Source of the DNA: Devosia geojensis
GTDB lineage: Bacteria > Pseudomonadota > Alphaproteobacteria > Rhizobiales > Devosiaceae
NCBI RefSeq assembly: GCF_000969415.1
Contig: NZ_JZEX01000147.1
Coordinates: forward strand, 44,210-108,209
DNA length: 64,000 bases
Reading direction: 5' to 3'
The position numbers and the translations under genes are program-made. How positions within the stretch are numbered: the stretch's first letter is position 1; each line of letters begins with the position of its first letter. The notes under the pieces are model-generated. The model did no database searches. It was not told where the DNA came from and saw nothing but the letters and a program-made list of their open reading frames with translations. This document shows, one piece after another, positions 57,201 through 64,000 of this stretch.

Positions 57201-59551
57201 CCGATATCATCGAGGAAGGCGTCAACTCCGCCCGCCAGGCGATCGCCGACATGGTCGACCAGCGGCTCGGCACCCTTCCCGAGGCCATCACCGCCCGCGC
57301 CGACATCACTGCCGACCGGCTCGCCGCTCTCAACGCCGCGATCAACACCTCGATCACCCAGTCGATGGCCGATCTCGAAGCCGGCGCCGACCGCATCGAG
57401 GAGACGATCACCAGCCGTCTCGGCACGGCCACACAGTCGATCGTTGCCGACGTCAACGCCTCGGCCGACCGCATGGACGGCGCCGTTCGCCTCGCCCTCC
57501 AGCAGATCCAGGCGGCCGCCTCCAGCATCGACCAGCTCGTTTCCGTCAAGGCCACCGGCGCCGTCGACGACATCGCGAGCCGTATCGCCGAGGTCAACCG
57601 CTCGGTCGCCGAGCACACCGACGCGTTCGCCAACATCGTTTCGGAAAAGTCCGACGAGTTGCGCGGGGCGCTGGCCAACCACGGCAACGTGCTGCGCGAG
57701 GCCCTGTCCGACACCGCCCGCGAGGCCGAGACCGTCATGTCGATCTCGACCTCCCGTATTCTTGAGGACGTCGGTTCCGCGCTCGGCAAGCTCAACGACT
57801 CCAACCTCCTGCTGCAGCGCGTGCTCGACGCCTCTACGTCGAACCTCGCCCAGCTCGAGTCGAGCGTCGCCCAGCAGACCGCCAACTACTCGTCGGCCGT
57901 GCGCGACGCCATCAGCCAGACCGAGGAGGCCGGCGACACCGTCAGCCGCCACGTCACCGCCCTCCAGGAGACCATCCGCGGCATGACCGCCGAGTTCGGT
58001 CTCGTGCTCGGCCGGCTCGACAATGAGGCCGCCAATATCGCCGAAGCCGCCAACACGCTCTCGACCTCGGGCAACTTCGCCCTCGAGACGCTGGAGGAGC
58101 GCCGCGGCGCCATGGACGCGCTGGCCTCGACCTTCACCGCCCGCGCCGACGACATCGACGCGCGCATGCGCCTCTTCGCCCAGTCGATCGCCGACACGGT
58201 CAACGACACCGAACGCCGCCTCATCGGCGCGCGCCGGGCGATGGACGACGCGCTGAACGCCACGTCCACCGGCGTCACCGAGGCCATCGAGAGCGCGACC
58301 GCCGCCGTCAACCAGTCGCTCACCGACACGAGCGAACGCGTCCACCAGTCGCTGACCGAAACCAGCGAGCGCGTCACCGAGACGCTGACCGCCACCAGCC
58401 GCCAGGTGGATACCGCCCTGCTGCGCGCAAGCGACAGCGCTTCGGCCGCCATGCGGCAGAACGCCAACGTCGTCAACGACGCCCTGGCCCAGACCGCCGA
58501 GCGCGTCAACGCGGCGCTGACCTCGTCGACCTCGACGCTCTCCGACACCATCGGCGACTCCACCGCCTCCGTGCGCCACGCCATCGCCAGCCATACCGAT
58601 GCGCTGCGCCAGGCGCTCGACGCGACGAGCGAGGAAGTCACCGGGCGCATCGGCGCGTTCCACGAGGCCGCCGGCAGCGAAAGCCAGCGCACCAACCATG
58701 CGATCCGCCAGGCGCAGCAGTCGATGATCGCCGAGATGCAGCAGGCGCTCGAAGACGCCACGCAGCGCTTCAACGACACCGCCCGCGCCATGCGCGACAC
58801 CGCCCGCGAGGTCGGCACCGAGCTCGAAGCCACCCGCTCCGAGCTTGCTCGCGGCGTCACCGAACTGCCCGAAGAGACCCGCGCCAGCGCCGCCGCCATG
58901 CGCCGGGTCGTCGCCGAGCAGATCGAGGCGCTTTCCGAGCTCAACGCGATCGTGCGCTCGCAACCCGCGACCCGCGATCTCAACGACCGCGCCCCTGCCC
59001 CCCGCCAGGAAGCGCCGCGCCAGCCCGCGCCGACATATCGGGCAGAGCCGGCCCGTGCCACTCCCGCTCCCACTTATCGCGAGGAGCCGCGCCCGGCTCC
59101 GGTCGCCGTGCAGGCCGCGGCCCAACCGGTACAGTCCACCCAACCGGTGGACGAGAACGGCGGGTGGCTGCGCGACGTGCTGCGCAACGCCACCGCCAAG
59201 CAGGCCGGGCAGCCGGGGGGCCTTTCCGGCCTCACCGACGAGATCGCCCGCTCGATCGACGAATCGGCCCTCGCCGATGCGTGGGCCCGCTACCAGTCTG
59301 GAGAGTCCGGCGTCTTCTCGCGCCGCATCTACACCCTCTCCGGCCAGAGCACCTATGACGATCTGCGCCGGCGCTTCACGCGCGATCCCGAGTTCGCCCG
59401 CACGGCCCAGGCCTATATGAGCGAGTTCGAGCAGCTGCTGCGCCGCGCCGCCTCCGGCTCCCGGGCCGCCGCCGAGACCCGCGAGCACCTGCTCTCCGAC
59501 CGCGGCAAGGTCTACACCGCCCTCGCCCACGCCAGTGGCCGGCTGGCGTAA
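54293..59551 (+). CDS. Giant membrane-anchored hendecad-repeat protein (growth-pole-ring GPR/RgsE type)
   Basis: A 1752-residue protein. Two membrane helices (about 91-110 and 128-149) follow an 85-residue cytoplasmic head. The rest is coiled coil. Eleven-residue repeats are plain: about 25 in a row at 622-897 (units such as EALDSRTTQIA, ETLDTRATRIN, ATLAERTQGFE) and a block at about 347-440 (units such as NALTDALDSRA). A Pro/Ala-rich linker near 1566-1620 leads to a conserved C-terminal domain with SALADAWARYQSGESGVFSR. Rhizobial GPR/RgsE proteins, which form a ring at the growing pole, have this build. The match is by architecture and context. A CtrA-type site lies upstream. Confidence 0.82.
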   Translation: MAKNSTPPANDPAALAFSAVEDALKESVFNLEPTEKAEAEKKPAEPAPRSERLRAATRIAAQASTVANDDRVQPSRILYNLQTRSSSTPTWVAIILSIVWLGATGAAGYLRYQDQLADLASFVGTLDFIGLVALMVVPVLGFFAVATLVRRAQDLRNAASSITQAAVRLTEPEVSAAERVATVGQAVRREVNALGDGLERALSRAGELEVMIHNEVTALEKTYSENESRMRSLISELAAQRESVLTNTERVREAITESHTGLVFDLDMISQRIAGTIVDSGGNLTRALETAGSTLNNGFAERTENFVSLVDNRTGEFLSAIDASAGKLTQSFAEHSGAMSRDLEARTQALSTTIDERMNALTDALDSRAAVFTGSLDAQTSAFTEALESRSASLTSSIDAQANTLTDALETRVAALTGTLETQTGVLSSALEERTTSLSTLLTDGGNSLLEQLRERGHEVAGALDMVGTRISEDISGRSQEAEMLLSALSRQLDESVSIQLNSLESRLHSALIEINGALDDTADRARETIATAGASSLADFDTRLNEISVGIDERLTRLDGAVGDKGEKLIAALETQNQTFVSRADTLEATLGERAERFDGLVTRHVADLDGVLGVRAGEIAEALDSRAGQIAEALDSRTTQIAEALDTRTARIAETLDTRATRINETLSTRTGEIAQALDSRATRLDETLSTRVRDVDGVLEQRTAQIAETFADRSREIADSLEGHAQIIAETLDTRVTGLDSTLAARTVELEATLTERAGTLDSSLAQRARELETSLAAHQRGMDEAIARRTGELGATLAERTQGFEEAIVTRTQDLADTIVQKGGALTAELDAQSVSLTTALDNRTHQLASTVGTRTTALSDALSQRTEQLAQSLAERTEEMSRAIEEQGLAARTRIDASLRGVTDTMAERVNSVSGLVDTKVDEINQSLGRGIDEALVRITDAENGVIQRIEGASSTVSQSARQAADIIEEGVNSARQAIADMVDQRLGTLPEAITARADITADRLAALNAAINTSITQSMADLEAGADRIEETITSRLGTATQSIVADVNASADRMDGAVRLALQQIQAAASSIDQLVSVKATGAVDDIASRIAEVNRSVAEHTDAFANIVSEKSDELRGALANHGNVLREALSDTAREAETVMSISTSRILEDVGSALGKLNDSNLLLQRVLDASTSNLAQLESSVAQQTANYSSAVRDAISQTEEAGDTVSRHVTALQETIRGMTAEFGLVLGRLDNEAANIAEAANTLSTSGNFALETLEERRGAMDALASTFTARADDIDARMRLFAQSIADTVNDTERRLIGARRAMDDALNATSTGVTEAIESATAAVNQSLTDTSERVHQSLTETSERVTETLTATSRQVDTALLRASDSASAAMRQNANVVNDALAQTAERVNAALTSSTSTLSDTIGDSTASVRHAIASHTDALRQALDATSEEVTGRIGAFHEAAGSESQRTNHAIRQAQQSMIAEMQQALEDATQRFNDTARAMRDTAREVGTELEATRSELARGVTELPEETRASAAAMRRVVAEQIEALSELNAIVRSQPATRDLNDRAPAPRQEAPRQPAPTYRAEPARATPAPTYREEPRPAPVAVQAAAQPVQSTQPVDENGGWLRDVLRNATAKQAGQPGGLSGLTDEIARSIDESALADAWARYQSGESGVFSRRIYTLSGQSTYDDLRRRFTRDPEFARTAQAYMSEFEQLLRRAASGSRAAAETREHLLSDRGKVYTALAHASGRLA

Positions 59552-59570
59552 CACCGGCATCTGAAACACG

Positions 59571-59603
59571 AAGGCCCCGCCGAAGCGGGGCCTTTTCGTT
59601 TTG
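59571..59603 (+). terminator. Terminator after the GPR-like gene
   Basis: A stem AAGGCCCCGC/GCGGGGCCTT with a short loop, followed by TTCGTTTTG. It starts 20 bases after the stop codon. Confidence 0.9.
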
Positions 59604-59634
59604 TTTGGCAATATCCTGCCCCATCCCACCGGCT

Positions 59635-59765
59635 GTCATCCCGGCGGAAAGCCGGGACCCAGTAAACGGCGCAGGAGAGGCTCCTGCGGCGATAGGCGGC
59701 GAGAGGAGCTTCGGCGCGAATCCGATCGACTAGAGTGTACTGGATCCCGGCTTTCGCCGGGATGA
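59635..59765. repeat. Paired inverted-repeat element, GTCATCCCGGCGAAAGCCGGG family
   Basis: Two inverted arms (59635-59660 and 59742-59765), the first with one extra G (CCGGCGGAAAGCCGGG). It is the same family as the element at 29304. The remaining gap to the DUF2087 gene at 59981 shows no clear feature. Confidence 0.85.
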
Positions 59766-59980
59766 CAGCGGTGATGGGAGCAACGTCAACGCCCATGCCC
59801 CCTCGTTGCCGTGATACCTGACGCGTGCTAGAAAGCCACACGGTCGGCAGACACCGAGGCGTCGCTGTCCCGCAAGGGAAGCTAAACCTGCCATTCACCT
59901 CGACAGCATTGGCTCCTATCCAGTGCCGCGTCGTCAAGCCAGCGACCAACGACGTTTCCGCGGCACGCGATGGATATGAC

Positions 59981-60547
59981 ATGTCGAGACAAGCCATTCC
60001 GCTGGTGGCGGAGGATATCTCCGTTTTCGCCCGCACCCTGACCCATCAGTTGAGAAGCGCCGAAGCGCCGCCCTCGCACCTGAGCGTGATGAACATGCTC
60101 GCCCGGGCGGCCGGTTTCCGCAACTTCCAGCACCTGCGCGCCGCGCATGGCGCCGCCGAGCGCCTCTCGCGGCCGCAGGCGGGCGTTGCGGCCGACCATC
60201 GCCTGGTCGAACGCGCCCTCTTCCAGTTCGACGAGGCCGGGCGCCTGCGCCAGTGGCCGTCGCGGCGCAACGTGCAGGAGCTCTGCCTTTGGGCGCTCTG
60301 GGCGCGCCTGCCTGTCGACGCGACGCTGGACGAGCGGCAGGTGAACGCCCTGCTCCGCCGCGAACACCTCTTCGACGACCCGGCCATCCTGCGCCGGAGC
60401 CTCTTCGGCCTCGGCCTCGTCACCCGAGAGCGCGACGGCTCCAACTACCGCCGCCTCGAAGTGCGCCCACCCGCCGAGGCGCGCGAGCTGATCCGCTTGC
60501 TCGAAGCCAGGCGCAACGCACCACGGCTCCCTTCGGCAAATATTTGA
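59981..60547 (+). CDS. DUF2087 domain protein with an N-terminal helical domain
   Basis: A 188-residue protein. The C-terminal half (FDEAGRLRQWPSRRNVQELC through LRRSLFGLGLVTRERDGSNY) is the DUF2087 pattern, a winged-helix-like fold often found in small regulators. The N-terminal 80 residues contain HLSVMNMLARAAGFRNFQHL, which resembles a short DNA-binding-type helix pair. The ATG at 59981 gives the normal start; earlier in-frame codons lie in non-coding DNA. Function is not known. Confidence 0.8.
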   Translation: MSRQAIPLVAEDISVFARTLTHQLRSAEAPPSHLSVMNMLARAAGFRNFQHLRAAHGAAERLSRPQAGVAADHRLVERALFQFDEAGRLRQWPSRRNVQELCLWALWARLPVDATLDERQVNALLRREHLFDDPAILRRSLFGLGLVTRERDGSNYRRLEVRPPAEARELIRLLEARRNAPRLPSANI

Positions 60548-60558
60548 AGGAAACACCG

Positions 60559-60939
60559 ATGCACGAGGGATCATGCCTTTGCGGAGCCGTCCGTTTCACG
60601 GTCGGGAGCGACCTCTTGCCCCCCACCGCCTGCCATTGCACGCGCTGCCGCAAGTTCACCGGCCACTACGAAGCCGGCACTGATGTCCCGCGCTCGGCCG
60701 TGAGCATCCATGGCGAGGACAGCATCACCTGGTACCACTCTTCCGACAAGGTACGACGCGGCTTCTGCTCGATCTGTGGCTCGTCACTGTTCTTCGACCC
60801 GCTGCACCTCGACCGGATCGGCATCTTCATGGGAGCATTCGACACGCCGACCAACACGAACCTTGCCATGCACATCTTCGTTGCCGACAAAGGCGACTAC
60901 TACGATATAGCCGACGGCCTGCCGCAGAACCCGCAATGA
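60559..60939 (+). CDS. GFA family zinc protein
   Basis: A 126-residue protein with the zinc-binding pattern of the GFA (glutathione-dependent formaldehyde-activating-like) family: GSCLCGAVRF, CHCTRCRKF and FCSICGSSLFF. Most members have no proven reaction. The gene starts 11 bases after the DUF2087 gene and its last 4 bases overlap the acetyltransferase gene. Confidence 0.92.
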   Translation: MHEGSCLCGAVRFTVGSDLLPPTACHCTRCRKFTGHYEAGTDVPRSAVSIHGEDSITWYHSSDKVRRGFCSICGSSLFFDPLHLDRIGIFMGAFDTPTNTNLAMHIFVADKGDYYDIADGLPQNPQ

Positions 60940-61439
60940 CCATGATCCCCACCCTCACCACCGAACGCCTGATGCTGCGCCCGCCGGTCTTTGCGGACTA
61001 TCCCGCATATGAACGGCTGATGGCCTCGCCGCGCTCGGTCTATATGGGCGGACCGTTCGATACGCGCGGCGCCTGGGGCATGTTCGCCAGCGACCTCGCC
61101 ATGTGGCAGCTCTTCGGTCATGGCGCGCTGATGATCGATGTGACCGAAACCGGCGAGTGCGTCGGTCAGGTCGGCATCAATCACGGCCCCCTGTTTCCGG
61201 AAAAGGAACTCGGCTGGATGATCTACGAGGGTTTCGAGGGCAAGGGCTACGCCCTCGAAGCCGCCCGGGCGCTGCGCGCCTGGGCCTTCGAGGTGCGGCA
61301 CCTGCCCACTCTCGTCAGCTATGTCGACCCGCACAATGCCCGCTCCATCGCGCTTGCCCAGCGGATGGGCGCGGTTCTCGACCCCGATGCGCAAAAGCAG
61401 GATCCGGAGGACTTGGTGTTCCGCCATCCGGCCCCATAA
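60936..61439 (+). CDS. GNAT family N-acetyltransferase
   Basis: A 167-residue acetyltransferase of the RimJ/RimL-like type. TTERLMLRPPVFADYPAYER is the usual start, ELGWMIYEGFEGKGYALEAA carries the acetyl-CoA binding region, and SYVDPHNARSIALAQRMGAV is the typical last motif. The acceptor is unknown. It overlaps the GFA gene by 4 bases and converges on the MFS transporter gene. Confidence 0.93.
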   Translation: MTMIPTLTTERLMLRPPVFADYPAYERLMASPRSVYMGGPFDTRGAWGMFASDLAMWQLFGHGALMIDVTETGECVGQVGINHGPLFPEKELGWMIYEGFEGKGYALEAARALRAWAFEVRHLPTLVSYVDPHNARSIALAQRMGAVLDPDAQKQDPEDLVFRHPAP

Positions 61440-61445
61440 CCGGGT

Positions 61446-62621
61446 TTACTTGGCCGGCATCAGCCGGAGCGAGACCACGACGCAGACAAGGGCCGCAACG
61501 CCCAGGCCCGCCGCCGCGAAGAACGAGGCGACACCGAACTGGGCGATCAGCCAGCCAAAGGTCATGAGCGTGATGACGCTCATCGCCTGCTGCAGCACGA
61601 AGGCGAAGCTCTGCGCTTCGGCGGCGATGTCCTCGCTCGTCCAGTTGGCGATGAAGTGCACCAGCCCGAAATAGCCGAGCGCATAGGTCACGGAGTGCAG
61701 CGTCTGCAGGCCGAAGAGCACCGCGACCGGCGGATTGAGCCCCATCACCGTCCAGCGGAAGATCGTCGCGATGGCGGCCGCGAGGATCATGTGGCGGGCG
61801 CTGACCCGCGCGCCGACCCGCCGCCAGATGAACATCATCACCGCTTCCGATCCCGCCGCCACGGCGATGAGCTGGCCGATGGTGACCTCGGAAATCCCCT
61901 CATTGTGCCAGACTAGCGCCGTCAGCGTCGAAAGCACGGCGTGCGTGGCGTTGACGAGGGCGTAGGCGACGAGCGGCAGCACGAACCATGGCTTCAGCAC
62001 CTCCTTCAGCGCCCCGGCGCGCGGACTGGCCTGCGCCACCGTCACCTCGCTCGCCGGCGCGCGGAAGCGCGGCAACTGCAGCGCCAGCAGCGCCCGGAAC
62101 AGCGAAAGCCCGACGAAGAGCGGCACGAATGCCGCCGCGCCCCACCAGACGATGGCCATGCCGGTCAGCGCCGTGCCCGCGACGTAGCCGACCGTTCCCC
62201 AAGCGCGCACCGTGCCGAAATCGCTGCCGTTGCGCGTCGTCATCCGCACGGTCGCCGCATCGACCACCGGCGGTATCGAACCGGACGAGACCGCGACCAG
62301 CGTCCAGACCAGCAGGATTCCCCAGAACTCGTCGACGAAGAAAAGCCCGATCGGCACTGATCCGGCGATCAGCGCCATGATCAGGATCATCGTGCGCCAA
62401 TCCTTGGCCCGGTCGGCCAGCCGCCCGATGAAGAGGTTGATGAGCAGCAGCACCAGCACGGGCGCCGCGTTGATGATGCCGATCTGTTCTGGCGAGATGT
62501 CCTTGCCCGAGAGCCAGATGGCGAAATAGACCGCGCTCACCGAAACCGGCAGGAACACGGTGAAGTGGAAGACCGATGCGCGCGTTTCCGGTCGCGCAAG
62601 GAAGGCGAGCACGCGCGACAT
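61446..62621 (-). CDS. MFS transporter (first of a tandem pair)
   Basis: A 391-residue protein with about 12 membrane segments. WLSGKDISPEQIGIINAAPV near residue 35 and LINLFIGRLADRAKDWRTMI (the loop 2-3 motif G-R-L-A-D-R) mark it as a major facilitator of the nucleoside/3-phenylpropionate-like (MFS_1_like) type. It starts on the base next to the stop of the upstream paralogue. Substrate unknown. Confidence 0.9.
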   Translation of the reverse strand: MSRVLAFLARPETRASVFHFTVFLPVSVSAVYFAIWLSGKDISPEQIGIINAAPVLVLLLINLFIGRLADRAKDWRTMILIMALIAGSVPIGLFFVDEFWGILLVWTLVAVSSGSIPPVVDAATVRMTTRNGSDFGTVRAWGTVGYVAGTALTGMAIVWWGAAAFVPLFVGLSLFRALLALQLPRFRAPASEVTVAQASPRAGALKEVLKPWFVLPLVAYALVNATHAVLSTLTALVWHNEGISEVTIGQLIAVAAGSEAVMMFIWRRVGARVSARHMILAAAIATIFRWTVMGLNPPVAVLFGLQTLHSVTYALGYFGLVHFIANWTSEDIAAEAQSFAFVLQQAMSVITLMTFGWLIAQFGVASFFAAAGLGVAALVCVVVSLRLMPAK

Positions 62622-63851
62622 CTACCGGAATACGCCTTTCAGTTCGGCCTTCTCGACCTTTGGGCTCATCAGCATGAGCGAGGCGAACACCATCACCGCG
62701 CCAAGCGCAGCCAGGAGCGCGGCGACGAAATAGGCTCCCGCGCCGAAGGCAGCCGCCAGATATCCGAAGCCGACGAGAGTGATCACCGTGATCACCTGCC
62801 GGATCATCACGAAGAAGCTCTGCGCCTCGGCGGCGATGTCCTCGCTCGTCCAGTTGGCGATGAAGTTGGTGATGCCGAGGAACGTCAGGCCGACGGTCGC
62901 CAGGTGCAGCGTCTGCAGGCCCATCAGCACCCACATGTTCGGTTCGAGCCCGAAGCCCCACCAGCGGATCGCCCCGCAGAGGCAGCCGAGGAGGATGAGA
63001 TGGCGCGCCGCGAACCGCCGCGTGATGCGCTCGAAATAGAACATGGCCAGGATCTCGGCCGTCGGCGCCACCGCCCAGAGGATGCCGATGACCCACCCGG
63101 GCAGTCCCGCCTCGCTCCAGATCAGCGCGCCGAACCCCATCTGCATCATGTGGCTGCCGTGAAGGAACGATGCGCCGACGAGCGTCAGGATGAACCAGGG
63201 CTTCCACAACTCGCCCATGCGCACCGCGACCAGCGGGCTGATCGGCGCATCGATGGGGTAGGTCGGGCGGAAGTGATCCTCTCCGCCGCGAAAGAGCGGC
63301 AGTTGCAGCGAAAGTGCGGCCCGCGCCACGCTGACGGCGATCAGCAGCGGCACGAACGCCACCGCCCCCTGCCAGTCGAGCACGAGCCCGGCGACGAGCG
63401 TCATCACCACGAACCCGATCGTGCCCCATACCCGGATCGCGCCGAAATCATAGTTGTTGCGCCGCGCCATGCGGTAGGCGGCGGCGTCCACCACCGGGGC
63501 GATGGCCTGGAACGGCACGATCAGCAGCGTCCAGATGATGAGGATCGGCAGGTATCCGTCCATCACCAGCAGGAAGAACGGCGGCACGGCCGCCATGATC
63601 GAGCCGACGACGATGACCGTGCGCCAGTCGCTCGCCCGGTCGGCGATGCGCCCGACGACGAGGTTGATGGCGATCATGGCGAAGATCGGCGCGGCGTTGA
63701 TGATGCCGATCTGCTCGGGCGAGATGCCCTTCTCGGTCAACCAGATCGGCAGGAACGGATTGGAGACGGCTCCGGTCAGGAACAGGCTGGAGTAAAAAAT
63801 ACCTGCACGGGTGGCGGGCGAACCCATGCGCGCCGCCAAAGTCGAACCCAT
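62622..63851 (-). CDS. MFS transporter (second of a tandem pair)
   Basis: A 409-residue protein with about 12 membrane segments. WLTEKGISPEQIGIINAAPI and AINLVVGRIADRASDWRTVI are nearly the same as in the neighbour, and ANWTSEDIAAEAQSFFVMIR near the C-terminus is shared, so the two genes come from a duplication. Start at 63851; an in-frame ATG at 63827 is possible. Substrate unknown. Confidence 0.9.
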   Translation of the reverse strand: MGSTLAARMGSPATRAGIFYSSLFLTGAVSNPFLPIWLTEKGISPEQIGIINAAPIFAMIAINLVVGRIADRASDWRTVIVVGSIMAAVPPFFLLVMDGYLPILIIWTLLIVPFQAIAPVVDAAAYRMARRNNYDFGAIRVWGTIGFVVMTLVAGLVLDWQGAVAFVPLLIAVSVARAALSLQLPLFRGGEDHFRPTYPIDAPISPLVAVRMGELWKPWFILTLVGASFLHGSHMMQMGFGALIWSEAGLPGWVIGILWAVAPTAEILAMFYFERITRRFAARHLILLGCLCGAIRWWGFGLEPNMWVLMGLQTLHLATVGLTFLGITNFIANWTSEDIAAEAQSFFVMIRQVITVITLVGFGYLAAAFGAGAYFVAALLAALGAVMVFASLMLMSPKVEKAELKGVFR

Positions 63852-63953
63852 CGAAAATGCGCTCCGGGGAAATCACGCGAAACAATACGCGCACAATGCG
63901 CGCGTCGCGCCGGGCTGGCAAGAAGTTAGGGAGCCACAAATCGCACGCGATGG

Positions 63954-64000
63954 GCTCCCCTCCCCCTTGAGGGGAGGGGTCGGGGGTGGGGGTCCATCGG
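63954..64000. repeat. Inverted-repeat element of the CTTGAGGGG family, cut by the window edge
   Basis: The left arm and the GGGGGTGGGGGTCCATCGG middle match the copies at 37081 and 43142. The right arm is outside the window. Confidence 0.8.

Noticed and set aside
54197..59629. A very long open frame on the minus strand opposite the GPR-like gene
   Set aside because: It arises from the regular 33-base repeat composition of the plus-strand gene. The plus frame has membrane helices, a conserved C-terminal domain and a terminator; the minus frame shows only Gly/Asp/Arg-rich repeats.

Overview
The window comes from a GC-rich, flagellated alphaproteobacterium of the order Hyphomicrobiales (Rhizobiales), and looks most like the Devosia/Pelagibacterium group. 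The indicators are FlbT, FlaF, FliX, CckA and MotE-type proteins, a giant hendecad-repeat protein of the growth-pole-ring (GPR/RgsE) type, CtrA-type TTAA-N7-TTAA sites in front of flagellar operons, and a DksA with only one of the four zinc-finger cysteines. Assignments rest on reading the translations and the DNA; no database search was run.

Layout. (1) 1-34766 is a large flagellar locus, with a block of unrelated genes at 18209-23815. Minus-strand genes flgB-flgC-fliE-fliQ-fliR-flhB run towards a truncated cckA at the left edge. fliO-fliP and a 1110-residue secreted beta-module/TPR protein follow. The tightly overlapping operon fliL-fliM-DUF6468-motE-like is followed by a lipid kinase and a phosphoesterase, and flgF-flgG-flgA-flgH runs the other way. 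After the interruption (M32 carboxypeptidase, L,D-transpeptidase, ABC-F protein, methyltransferase, dksA) the locus resumes with fliX divergent from flgI-flgJ-flgN-like, a small hypothetical gene, one flagellin gene, flbT-flaF, and the minus-strand operon flgE-flgK-flgL. (2) 35052-43135 holds mixed genes: a P-loop protein, metA, phoX with a Pho box, the YcjX/YcjF-type pair, and an HxlR regulator divergent from an FMN reductase. (3) 43275-50271 is an assimilatory sulfur block: ferredoxin, ferredoxin-NADP reductase, a CysH-DUF934 fusion, CysI, DUF2849, CysG and a second ferredoxin. There is no cysJ, which suggests that sulfite reductase is fed by ferredoxin. (4) 50567-63851 carries a methyltransferase, prfC, an Hpt protein divergent from the 1752-residue GPR-like protein, small enzymes and two tandem MFS paralogues.

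How the parts work together. Three exact TTAA-N7-TTAA sites (before flgB, fliX and the GPR-like gene) and several one-mismatch versions suggest a CtrA tier. Four sites with the sigma-54 GG-N10-GC layout (before fliO, flgF, flgI and flgE) suggest a later tier for rod, ring and hook genes. With cckA, the top kinase of the CtrA phosphorelay, in the same window, this resembles the Caulobacter flagellar hierarchy. The points most worth following up are the 1110-residue protein, the GPR-like protein with its shared CtrA-type site, the duplicated insert in FlgL, the CysH-DUF934 fusion in a ferredoxin-centred sulfur cluster, and a short upstream ORF overlapping the ABC-F gene.

Gene-poor gaps mostly contain paired inverted-repeat elements of at least four sequence families. 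I saw no rRNA, tRNA, CRISPR array, prophage or transposase gene.
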